In this document: in pieces, positions 1 through 5,655 of the stretch | Position numbering within the stretch: position 1 is the first letter of the stretch | How the letters are laid out: each line of letters starts with the position of its first letter | Assembly (NCBI GenBank): GCA_945492685.1 | Contig: CALYUZ010000067.1 | Coordinates: 1-5,759 of the forward strand | Reading direction: 5' to 3' | Source of the DNA: an uncultured Methanomassiliicoccaceae archaeon | GTDB taxonomy: Archaea; Thermoplasmatota; Thermoplasmata; Methanomassiliicoccales; Methanomethylophilaceae | Length of the DNA stretch: 5,759 bases | Translations under genes and position numbers: made by a program | The notes under the pieces: model-generated | What the model saw: the letters and a program-made list of their open reading frames with translations, nothing else | What the model was told of the DNA's origin: nothing | Database searches by the model: none

Positions 1-1872
1 GAGGTCGAAGGAATCGGATCTCCTGATCTCATATCCCCTGACCAGAAGCTCATCCGAAACGGAGGGCCACACTATCCTCCCCACATACCTCTTCTTCTTG
101 CCGTGGGTGAACAGCGGTTCCAGGAGCTTCTCGAACTCCAGTGTCCCACCGTCCCGGGAGTAGCGGTCGGCCATCCTGTTCCCGAACTCCACCGCACCCT
201 CGAGGTTGTGCTCGGGCGACTGCATGAAGACGGAGTCGGTGTCGGAGTAGATCACGGGTATGCCCTCGGATTCCACCTCCTCGATTATCCCCTTGACGTT
301 GGCCCTGGCGAAGGATGTGATCGCGGCACCGATGCTCTTGTCGGTGAACCTGTAGAAGGATGAGGCGAACACTCCGTAGAATGTGTTCATCAGCACCTTC
401 ACCGCGGCCTGGAGACCGTCCAGATAGTGGTACTCGTGCCTGTCCTCGGTCTGCTTCATCCTCCTTTTGATGCTGTCCCTCTCATCCATGAGGTTGGTCA
501 GGATGGTCGGGAGGAGTCCGACCCTCCTCTCCTTGGACATGAACCTCGCCCCGGAAGGTGATACGATCTCCCCGTCGGGACAGAGCGTGGTGAAGCAGAT
601 GTTCTTCGCGATGATCAGCGAGGGGTACATGGATTTGAAGTCCAGGACGCAGACCCAATGGTAGAGTCCGGGGGTCATGGTGTGCACATATCCTCCCTCG
701 ATCTGGTCGGAGCTGGAGAATCTGCCCTTGGTCATGGGGACGCCGATCTTCCCTCTGTCCGCGGCACGTATGAGCAGTGAATCCGCCAATTGGGAGGATC
801 CGGACGTCATGACGTCCTCGATAGTGAGTTTCGACACGGCCGCCAGGTCCATGTCCTTGCGCAGGGTCCCGACCTCCAGCAGGATCCTGAGTGCGAGTTC
901 CGCATCCTTCAGACAGTATCTCAGAACCTTCTCCCTGTCCTTGGACCATTCGTCATCCATGTACTTGGGGTCCACATCCAGCTTCTGCTCTCCGAGGAGC
1001 TGCAGCGATACCGCGTTCAGTGTCTCCTGCTTGGGTCTGAGCTCCTTCTTCACGGCCCACCAGGCATCGCATATCAGACGGCCCTTGACCCTCCAGAACC
1101 TCTCGCTGACGATGCGGGGCTGTCCTCCGTCCCTTCCCCAGGGCAGGGCATCCTGCATCTTGTTGGCCTTGGCCCTCTCCATTATCTTGCGGATGTCGTA
1201 GTTGTCGATGTTGTAGCCGGTGATGACGTCGGGGTCTTCTTTCTTTATCAGTTCCCCGAAGGCTGTGATGATCTCCCTCTCGGTGCCGACGATCGGTTCG
1301 CATTCCCTGATGTCGCCGTCCTCGCCCACCACCGCGCATATGGTGTAGATGAACTCGTGTTCGATGCTGTTCTCTATGTCGAATGACAGGATCCTGAGTC
1401 CCGGGTCGAAGGAATCGATGTTCTCGAAGGAGGACATCTCGATGACGAGATCGGTGTTGTACTGTCCCTCGGTGACATCACCCGTCACACGGATGCAGGA
1501 ACCCATGTCCATGTCGTAGAAGAACCTGTGATGGAACGTGATGTCCGCGGATAGGACGTCATGTCCCGCCTTGCGGAACCTGTTCCTGAAGTCGGTGACC
1601 TTCCATGGATTCCTCAGGGTGACCTTGAGGACGTCGTGCATCTCGGACTTGTAGAGGAGCCTGTCCCTCTCGGTGGAGACCACCTCGGGGTCCTTTCTCA
1701 GGATATCCTCCATCCCCTCCCTGGGGTCCACCGCATACAGGTAGGGGAGGTACCCCCTGCACAGTATGACCACGGACTCCTTGGTGCGGGTCCTTCCGAA
1801 GAGCTCGATGACCGGTTCGTCCCCGATGGTTATCGAGGATGCGCTGATCAGTCTGACGTCCCAGGTTCCCAT
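1..1872 (-). CDS. polB: Family B DNA polymerase, N-terminal 624 residues (3' end outside window)
   Basis: This is a replicative/repair-type archaeal family B DNA polymerase with 3'-5' proofreading exonuclease. The frame is open from the ATG at 1872 to base 1, giving 624 residues without a stop. Family members are roughly 780-900 residues, so the thumb and C-terminus are missing only because the window ends. The N-terminal domain carries a PYLYA segment at residues 43-47. Exonuclease motifs are Exo I FDIE (catalytic D165, E167), Exo II NIDNYD (D226) and Exo III YCLKD (Y319, D323). Polymerase motifs are A, DFKSMYPS (D411); B, KVLMNTFYG (K492-G500); and C, YSDTDS (D544, D546). A KKKRY motif follows near 592-596. 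All catalytic residues are present, so the enzyme should both polymerise and proofread. The gene starts 6 bases after the YchF GTPase stop, suggesting co-transcription. Arginine is mostly AGG, as in its neighbours. The family assignment is very secure; an exact role beside the archaeal PolD is inference. Confidence 0.96.
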   Translation of the reverse strand, partial: MGTWDVRLISASSITIGDEPVIELFGRTRTKESVVILCRGYLPYLYAVDPREGMEDILRKDPEVVSTERDRLLYKSEMHDVLKVTLRNPWKVTDFRNRFRKAGHDVLSADITFHHRFFYDMDMGSCIRVTGDVTEGQYNTDLVIEMSSFENIDSFDPGLRILSFDIENSIEHEFIYTICAVVGEDGDIRECEPIVGTEREIITAFGELIKKEDPDVITGYNIDNYDIRKIMERAKANKMQDALPWGRDGGQPRIVSERFWRVKGRLICDAWWAVKKELRPKQETLNAVSLQLLGEQKLDVDPKYMDDEWSKDREKVLRYCLKDAELALRILLEVGTLRKDMDLAAVSKLTIEDVMTSGSSQLADSLLIRAADRGKIGVPMTKGRFSSSDQIEGGYVHTMTPGLYHWVCVLDFKSMYPSLIIAKNICFTTLCPDGEIVSPSGARFMSKERRVGLLPTILTNLMDERDSIKRRMKQTEDRHEYHYLDGLQAAVKVLMNTFYGVFASSFYRFTDKSIGAAITSFARANVKGIIEEVESEGIPVIYSDTDSVFMQSPEHNLEGAVEFGNRMADRYSRDGGTLEFEKLLEPLFTHGKKKRYVGRIVWPSVSDELLVRGYEIRRSDSFDL

Positions 1873-1876
1873 GGCA

Positions 1877-1882
1877 GATCAC
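1877..1882 (-). promoter_or_regulatory. Ribosome binding site of polB, overlapping the upstream stop codon
   Basis: Reading the minus strand, GTGATC lies 4 bases before the polB ATG and matches part of the archaeal anti-Shine-Dalgarno complement GGAGGTGATC. It includes the TGA stop of the upstream GTPase gene, so termination of one gene and initiation of the next occur at the same place. The spacing is short, so the match is only moderate. Confidence 0.45.
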
Positions 1883-3066
1883 TTGTTGGCCACGATCCTT
1901 ATGACGTCCCCGTCCTGGAGCTCGTAGTCTGCTCCGACGGTGCGCTTGGTGCGTGCGTTGACCGCCCTGATGAACTTGTCCCCCAGGTCGGAGTGGATGC
2001 GGTATGCAAGGTCCTTGGCTGTGGATCCGCGGGGTACCAGGAAGGCATCGGGCAGGACCCTTCCGAAGTGGTCGGTGAACTTGTTCTCATCCTCGACGGG
2101 ATAGACGGTGATGAGGTCCAGCATCTTGAACGCGGCATCCTCTATGCATTTCTGGATCCCGGTTCCGCCGTACTTCTTCATGTTCTCGGCCATGTAGTCC
2201 AGCGCCTTTTTCTGTCCGTCGCTGACCTTCACGCCGTCCTTGATCCTGAATCCGGGGTCTCCGGGGGTGTATTCGATGAGTCCTCCGGCGGCCGCCTTCT
2301 TCAGTGCGAGCTCAGTCTCCGCCATGGTGACGACGCACATGTCGTTCACGGACTCGACCCTCTCGATGTTCCCCTCGGGTGCGATGTCCGCCTTGTTCAT
2401 GGCGGCGATCATGGGTTTCGCGTTCTTCCTGATCTCGCAGCACAGCTGGAGCAGGATGTCGTCATCCCATTTGGTGGGATCCTCGGGGAGGGGTACCACG
2501 CGGAGTGCCTCCTTGATCTGCGCCTCCGTGACGTTCAGTCCGGCCAGCCTCTCGTGGAGGATGAGCTCGGGCTTGCTTCCCTGCATCCTCGCCTGTCTGG
2601 CGATCTTGGAGAATCCGTTCTTGATGATCTCCCTCATCCAGCACTCGATCTCCTTCCTGAGGAACAGGATGTCCTCGGCAGGGTCGTGGGAGCCGGGTGT
2701 GCCGGGGTTGCCCTCGATATCGGTGGATCCGCTCACGTCCACCACGTTGATCAGGGCATCCGCCTGTCTGAGGTCGTCCAGGAACTTGTTCCCCAGTCCC
2801 TTCCCCTGCCACGCGTCGGGGACCAGTCCCGCCACGTCCAGGAGTTCCACGGGTACCATCCTGGTCCCGTCCACGCAAAGCGAGTTGTGCGGAGTGCATG
2901 TGACGCCCAGCTGCCTGCAGGGGCATGGTGTGCGTACATAGGCGACACCCTTGTTGGGCTCGATGGTCGTGAAGGGATAGTTGGCTATCTCGACCGGGGC
3001 CATGGTTGCGGCTCCGAAGAAAGTCGATTTTCCAACGTTCGGTTTCCCTACTATTCCAATCTGCAT
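1879..3066 (-). CDS. YchF-related (Ygr210-type) translation-associated GTPase with TGS domain
   Basis: This is a 395-residue P-loop GTPase of the Obg/YchF superfamily, in the archaeal branch related to yeast Ygr210. Such proteins are thought to act on ribosomes in the cytoplasm; the exact reaction is unknown. Visible motifs are G1 GKPNVGKST (7-15), a G2 region with YPFTTI (30-35), G3 DVAGLV (77-82) and G4 NKAD (224-227). The C-terminal TGS domain covers about 318-394 and ends in DGDVIRIV. The intact NKAD predicts guanine specificity, unlike bacterial YchF and OLA1, whose altered G4 favours ATP. Four cysteines (C48, C50, C57, C64) sit between G2 and G3 in a CxC-x6-C-x6-C arrangement. The ATG at 3066 is the natural start because the P-loop begins at residue 7. 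It is the first gene of a likely operon with polB, 6 bases downstream, and has a putative TATA box about 30 bases upstream. The family call is secure; the cellular role is not. Confidence 0.93.
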   Translation of the reverse strand: MQIGIVGKPNVGKSTFFGAATMAPVEIANYPFTTIEPNKGVAYVRTPCPCRQLGVTCTPHNSLCVDGTRMVPVELLDVAGLVPDAWQGKGLGNKFLDDLRQADALINVVDVSGSTDIEGNPGTPGSHDPAEDILFLRKEIECWMREIIKNGFSKIARQARMQGSKPELILHERLAGLNVTEAQIKEALRVVPLPEDPTKWDDDILLQLCCEIRKNAKPMIAAMNKADIAPEGNIERVESVNDMCVVTMAETELALKKAAAGGLIEYTPGDPGFRIKDGVKVSDGQKKALDYMAENMKKYGGTGIQKCIEDAAFKMLDLITVYPVEDENKFTDHFGRVLPDAFLVPRGSTAKDLAYRIHSDLGDKFIRAVNARTKRTVGADYELQDGDVIRIVANK

Positions 3067-3093
3067 GTGATCGACCGAGATGATATCCCTACA

Positions 3094-3101
3094 CCTTTAT
3101 G
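3094..3101 (-). promoter_or_regulatory. Putative TATA box of the GTPase-polB operon
   Basis: The minus-strand sequence CATAAAGG is the only A/T-rich box in this gap and is centred about 32 bases before the ATG at 3066. Archaeal TATA boxes sit about 25-27 bases before the transcription start, which would place the 5' end only a few bases before the ATG, giving a leaderless or near-leaderless mRNA. No Shine-Dalgarno sequence precedes this ATG, which agrees. The box is a poor match to the usual TTTATATA-like consensus. Confidence 0.4.
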
Positions 3102-3126
3102 GGATTACCGTCGGTCCGGAGGAGCT

Positions 3127-3137
3127 CCCCGAAGGGG
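3127..3137 (-). other. Small GC hairpin after the marR-type gene
   Basis: On the minus strand, CCCC-TTC-GGGG begins 7 bases after the stop of the MarR-type gene. It can also be read as a C(UUCG)G tetraloop on a 3-base stem, and GGA/TCC blocks further out could extend it. No T-run follows, so it does not look like a typical archaeal terminator. It could mark the mRNA 3' end or be chance in GC-rich DNA. Confidence 0.25.
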
Positions 3138-3144
3138 TGGGTCC

Positions 3145-3570
3145 TCATCTGCGGCGGATGTTGCCGTAGATCTTGTCCATGAGTGCGTTGAGTTGGGCCA
3201 TCTCCTCATCCGACAGTCCCTTCAGGGCCCTCTGTCCCGCATTGGTCCCCTTCTCACCGACCCTCTTCCACACCTCCGTACCCAGCGGTGTGAGTGTGAC
3301 GATCCTGGCACGGGCATCCTCCTCATCGACTGCGGTCTCCAGGAAACCTCCTTCGACCATCCTCTCGACGAGCATCCTCGCCGCCTGATGGCTGATCTCC
3401 ATGTTCTCGCCCAGGTCCGTGATCCTGCACCTGGGTGTTGCGGCTATGAAGAGCAGTGCGGAGGATTGGGTGGATGTGACCCCTATGTCCGACAGGTCCG
3501 AATCCCTCTCGGAGATGAGCCTCTTCCCGACCTTCTGCACCTTCCTGATCAGTTCGAGATGTGCGTCCAT
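3145..3570 (-). CDS. MarR-family winged helix-turn-helix transcriptional regulator
   Basis: This is a 141-residue protein with the size and layout of MarR-type repressors, which bind DNA as dimers and often release it on binding a small ligand. The N-terminal helix (about 1-22) and C-terminal helix (about 118-139) would form the dimer interface. The helix-turn-helix runs from RITDLGENMEIS (49-60) into the recognition helix at about 60-72 (HQAARMLVERM). The wing is DEEDARARIVTLTPLG (82-97), close to the family's D.R....LT..G signature. There is a single cysteine (C48), so a two-cysteine redox switch is not evident. The ATG lies 4 bases after the stop of the membrane protein gene, so the two are almost surely co-transcribed. 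The regulator probably controls that operon through the inverted repeat at 4254-4275. Codon use, including AGG arginine, matches the surrounding genes. The family is clear; the ligand and targets are inferred or unknown. Confidence 0.88.
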   Translation of the reverse strand: MDAHLELIRKVQKVGKRLISERDSDLSDIGVTSTQSSALLFIAATPRCRITDLGENMEISHQAARMLVERMVEGGFLETAVDEEDARARIVTLTPLGTEVWKRVGEKGTNAGQRALKGLSDEEMAQLNALMDKIYGNIRRR

Positions 3571-3573
3571 GAT

Positions 3574-3580
3574 ATCACTC
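3574..3580 (-). promoter_or_regulatory. Ribosome binding site of the marR-type gene at the upstream stop
   Basis: GAGTGAT on the minus strand resembles the GGAGGTGAT Shine-Dalgarno consensus and lies 3 bases before the MarR ATG. It contains the TGA stop of the membrane protein gene, an arrangement typical of translational coupling. The match is partial and the spacing is tight. Confidence 0.35.
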
Positions 3581-4252
3581 GGTCATCCTCTCGGAGCTCT
3601 TGTCCCCCGGGACTAGAATCTCGGTGAGACGGGTGAACTTCTTGAGGTATGTGCGTGCGATGAATCCGACCAGCAGCGCGCTGATGATCGTTCCCTCGCG
3701 CACACCACCGAGGGTTCCCAGGCCTATAAGGCCTATGATTGCGGCGATGATGACCATCGTCATATCGGATGTGATACGGACCTTCCCGTAGTCCTTCTTG
3801 ACCTTCAGGGTCAGGGCGTAGACGAACCCGTCACCGGGCACCATCACCACGTTGGCGATGATCTGCAGGTACACTCCGACGGCGAGGATGCAGCACCCGA
3901 CGATCACCGACAGGACCCTCAGCACGTACATCTCCGGCAAGAACCAGGACATGCAGTACATGGCGAAGTCGATGAAGTATCCGAAGATGAACGACACGCC
4001 TATCTGCAGTATGATGTTGAACCTGTCCGCCTCCTTCCCGAGCATGACTAGCTGCAATGCGACCAGGAGTATGCTGTACAGAATGGTCCAGTTACCCAAG
4101 GTGAGTGATGGGAAGATCATCGACAGGCTGTAGGGGATGGATGTGATCGGTGATGTCCCGAGGGAGGCCTTGGTGATCACGGATATACCGAAGGAGATCA
4201 CCATGAGTCCGCACAGGAAGATGAGGTAGCGTCTTACTAGGTGGTCCTTCAT
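3575..4252 (-). CDS. YczE/YitT-like (DUF6198-type) six-segment membrane protein
   Basis: This is an integral membrane protein of 225 residues from the ATG at 4252. It resembles the YczE/YyaS/YitT group, whose transported substrate, if any, is not established. Hydrophobic segments lie at about 9-27, 54-72, 79-102, 110-138, 164-182 and 187-201. Two loops carry the family-like signatures GTSPITSIPYSLS (32-44) and PGDGF (139-143), the second followed by KVRITSDM near 157-164. A charged tail of about 25 residues ends the protein. A GTG at 4273 in frame would add 7 residues. I prefer the ATG because the TATA box at 4278-4286 predicts a transcript starting around 4255, downstream of that GTG, and because homologues as I recall them begin MK..-RRY. 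It is the first gene of a two-gene unit with the MarR regulator. Its promoter region holds a likely operator. The family call is good; the function is unknown. Confidence 0.78.
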   Translation of the reverse strand: MKDHLVRRYLIFLCGLMVISFGISVITKASLGTSPITSIPYSLSMIFPSLTLGNWTILYSILLVALQLVMLGKEADRFNIILQIGVSFIFGYFIDFAMYCMSWFLPEMYVLRVLSVIVGCCILAVGVYLQIIANVVMVPGDGFVYALTLKVKKDYGKVRITSDMTMVIIAAIIGLIGLGTLGGVREGTIISALLVGFIARTYLKKFTRLTEILVPGDKSSERMTE

Positions 4253-4253
4253 G

Positions 4254-4275
4254 ACGTGTGCTTGATGCAACACGT
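4254..4275. promoter_or_regulatory. Candidate MarR operator: inverted repeat over the predicted transcription start
   Basis: A perfect 6-base inverted repeat, ACGTGT at 4254-4259 and ACACGT at 4270-4275, is separated by 10 bases. A smaller inner element, TTG-ATG-CAA, lies at 4262-4270. Arm centres are 16 bases apart, within the range of MarR-type operators. The repeat fills the space between the TATA box and the ATG of the membrane protein gene, where bound repressor would block polymerase. That the downstream MarR protein binds here is inference. Confidence 0.45.
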
Positions 4276-4277
4276 TG

Positions 4278-4286
4278 TATTTTATT
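4278..4286 (-). promoter_or_regulatory. TATA box of the membrane protein/marR unit
   Basis: The minus strand reads AATAAAATA, preceded by purine-rich GGG that could serve as a TFB recognition element. It is the most A/T-rich run in a GC-rich gap. It is centred 30 bases before the ATG at 4252, so transcription would start within a few bases of that ATG. There is no Shine-Dalgarno sequence before the ATG, consistent with a leaderless mRNA. Confidence 0.6.
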
Positions 4287-4304
4287 CCCGCCTATGGTCC
4301 GGCT

Positions 4305-5087
4305 TCACTGACGTGATCTGACGATCGCATCGGCTATCTCGCCGATCTCGGCGGGACGGAGATGCTCGATCCTCTCATCCAGGTATGGGATCTCGGCTCC
4401 GGGGACGATCATGCCGGCGGATTTCAGTGCGGTGCCGATCTTCTTCCTGCGGTGGTTGAATGCGACCTCCGTGACCTTGAAGAAGACCTTCTCGTCCAGA
4501 ACATCGAACGGTGCCTTGCGAGGTGTGATGCGGACCAGTGCGGAATCGACCTTGGGGCGGGGGTTGAACCTGGATGCCGGGACGGTCTCCATGATTTCGC
4601 AGTCTGCGCGGTAGAACAGGTTCACGGTCAGACGCGAGTAGTCGGGGCTGCCCACATCGGCGACCATGCGGTCCGCGAACTCCTTCTGGACCATGACGAC
4701 GGCCGTCCTGAATCTGTGGTCCAGGAGCTTGAATATGATCGGTGTGGAGACGCTGTAGGGCAGGTTGCTCACGAAAACGTCGAACTCTGGGAATCCGGCC
4801 TTCACGGCATCCGCATGGATCAGTTTCAGTCTGTCACCGTAGGTCTCGGTGATGTAGTTCGCCAGGATGTCATCGATCTCGATGCATGTGACGTCGTCTG
4901 AGACCTCTATGAGCCTGCGTGTGAGGATACCGAGTCCGGGACCCACCTCCAGAACCCTGTCGGTTTTTTCGATCCCGGCGTAACCGATGTGCCTGTCGGC
5001 CACACGGTCGTCTATCAGGAAGTTTTGTCCCTTGCTCTTCTTGGGGACGATGCCCGTATCGGCGATCAGCCTGCCGGTCTCGTTCAT
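4305..5087 (-). CDS. ksgA: 16S rRNA (adenine-N6,N6)-dimethyltransferase KsgA/Dim1
   Basis: This 260-residue SAM-dependent enzyme dimethylates the two adjacent adenines in the 3'-terminal hairpin (helix 45) of 16S rRNA, a late small-subunit assembly step. Motifs in order are GQNFL (20-24), the SAM-binding loop EVGPGLG (47-53), acidic E70 at the end of strand two for the ribose, D93 near the adenine, and the catalytic NLPY (108-111). They are followed by NPRPKVDSA (175-183) and the basic NHRRKKIGTAL segment (211-221) typical of the C-terminal domain. Length is normal for the archaeal family. The ATG overlaps the DUF655 stop as ATGA, and no Shine-Dalgarno sequence is visible in front, so translation probably depends on coupling. 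The neighbours are the archaeal cluster rpoF, DUF655, ksgA. The gene usually next in many archaea, an hemK-like methylase, is not found here; the downstream gene is the unrelated membrane protein with its own promoter. Confidence 0.96.
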   Translation of the reverse strand: MNETGRLIADTGIVPKKSKGQNFLIDDRVADRHIGYAGIEKTDRVLEVGPGLGILTRRLIEVSDDVTCIEIDDILANYITETYGDRLKLIHADAVKAGFPEFDVFVSNLPYSVSTPIIFKLLDHRFRTAVVMVQKEFADRMVADVGSPDYSRLTVNLFYRADCEIMETVPASRFNPRPKVDSALVRITPRKAPFDVLDEKVFFKVTEVAFNHRRKKIGTALKSAGMIVPGAEIPYLDERIEHLRPAEIGEIADAIVRSRQ

Positions 5088-5635
5088 CTCGACACGAACA
5101 GGTAGCGCTTCCTGTCAGGGTCCTCGATCTCGAGGACGATGCGGGCGGCGATGAGCTTCTCGGGGTTCTTGACGCCTGTCCTGGCTGCGAGGTCTGCGAA
5201 GTCCTTGAAGGGCTCCTTCTTCCTCTCGTCGAGGATGGCGGTCATGGACTTCTTTCCGAGTCCGGGGAGTTCCTCCAGCAGGTGCTTGCGCATGCTGATG
5301 GCCTCCGCCTCGTTGAAGAACCTGATGAACCTGGGCTGGTTGGCCATCACGATGTCGGTGACCGCATATTCCAGCTCGGCGACCGCGTTGTTGTTGAGGT
5401 CCTTGAAGTTGACACGTCTCTTCACGTGGTCGATGACGTCGCGCTTGACCTCGGCGGTGTCCTTGCCGATGAACACACGGTCTCCGATGTTGATGACCGC
5501 GTTCGCCTTGGGGACGAGTTCGAAAAGTTTGAACTCCTCGTCCCCGAGGGCGTAGCATACAGGCTCCTTCTTTGCGAATCCGCCTCCGGGGAGACCCTGT
5601 GGCAGATAATCTAGAATATAGGCGTACTCTTCCAA
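5084..5635 (-). CDS. DUF655 family protein, predicted nucleic-acid-binding (helix-hairpin-helix)
   Basis: This is a 183-residue archaeal protein of the DUF655 family, predicted to bind RNA or DNA; no reaction is established. The N-terminal half (about 1-75) looks like a small beta-rich OB-like domain, with GDRVFIGKD at 51-59. The C-terminal half holds a helix-hairpin-helix with the hairpin LPGLGKKS (123-130) and a second helical element, PFKDFADLAARTG (142-154). The basic DRKRY near 174-178 is close to the C-terminus. The start is a TTG at 5635, supported by the Shine-Dalgarno GGAGG 7 bases upstream and by the family-like opening (M)EEYAYILDYLPQG. It lies 20 bases after rpoF and overlaps ksgA by 4 bases. 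This conserved placement between an RNA polymerase subunit and an rRNA methylase suggests a role in rRNA synthesis or maturation, but that is inference from neighbourhood only. Confidence 0.92.
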   Translation of the reverse strand: MEEYAYILDYLPQGLPGGGFAKKEPVCYALGDEEFKLFELVPKANAVINIGDRVFIGKDTAEVKRDVIDHVKRRVNFKDLNNNAVAELEYAVTDIVMANQPRFIRFFNEAEAISMRKHLLEELPGLGKKSMTAILDERKKEPFKDFADLAARTGVKNPEKLIAARIVLEIEDPDRKRYLFVSR

Positions 5636-5642
5636 CGGGATC

Positions 5643-5647
5643 CCTCC
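5643..5647 (-). promoter_or_regulatory. Strong Shine-Dalgarno sequence deciding a TTG start (DUF655)
   Basis: The minus strand reads GGAGG followed by GATC, close to the full archaeal consensus GGAGGTGATC. It lies exactly 7 bases before the TTG at 5635. No in-frame ATG is near, so this site is the main sequence evidence that the TTG is the true start of the DUF655 gene. Confidence 0.7.
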
Positions 5648-5655
5648 GATGGGAA

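Noticed and set aside
230..650. Possible intein at the polymerase motifs A, B or C, common insertion points in archaeal polB
   Set aside because: Motifs A, B and C read through without interruption and at normal spacing.
790..1386. Plus-strand open frame of 198 codons inside polB
   Set aside because: It is antisense to the polymerase exonuclease region, which carries all expected catalytic motifs. The frame has no recognisable domain and no promoter of its own.
3067..3144. Transcription terminator between the MarR-type and GTPase genes
   Set aside because: No T-run occurs on the minus strand in this gap; only a short GC hairpin is present. The same lack of a T-run holds for the gap at 4253-4304.
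1561..3627. A 688-codon open frame on the plus strand, longer than any complete gene here
   Set aside because: It runs antisense across the GTPase and MarR genes and the gap between them, has a V/G/D/L-rich composition typical of the reverse frame of GC-biased genes, and shows no family motif. Both genes beneath it are fully motif-supported.
4362..4901. Plus-strand open frame of 179 codons inside ksgA
   Set aside because: It is a mirror frame of the methylase gene with biased composition and no motif.
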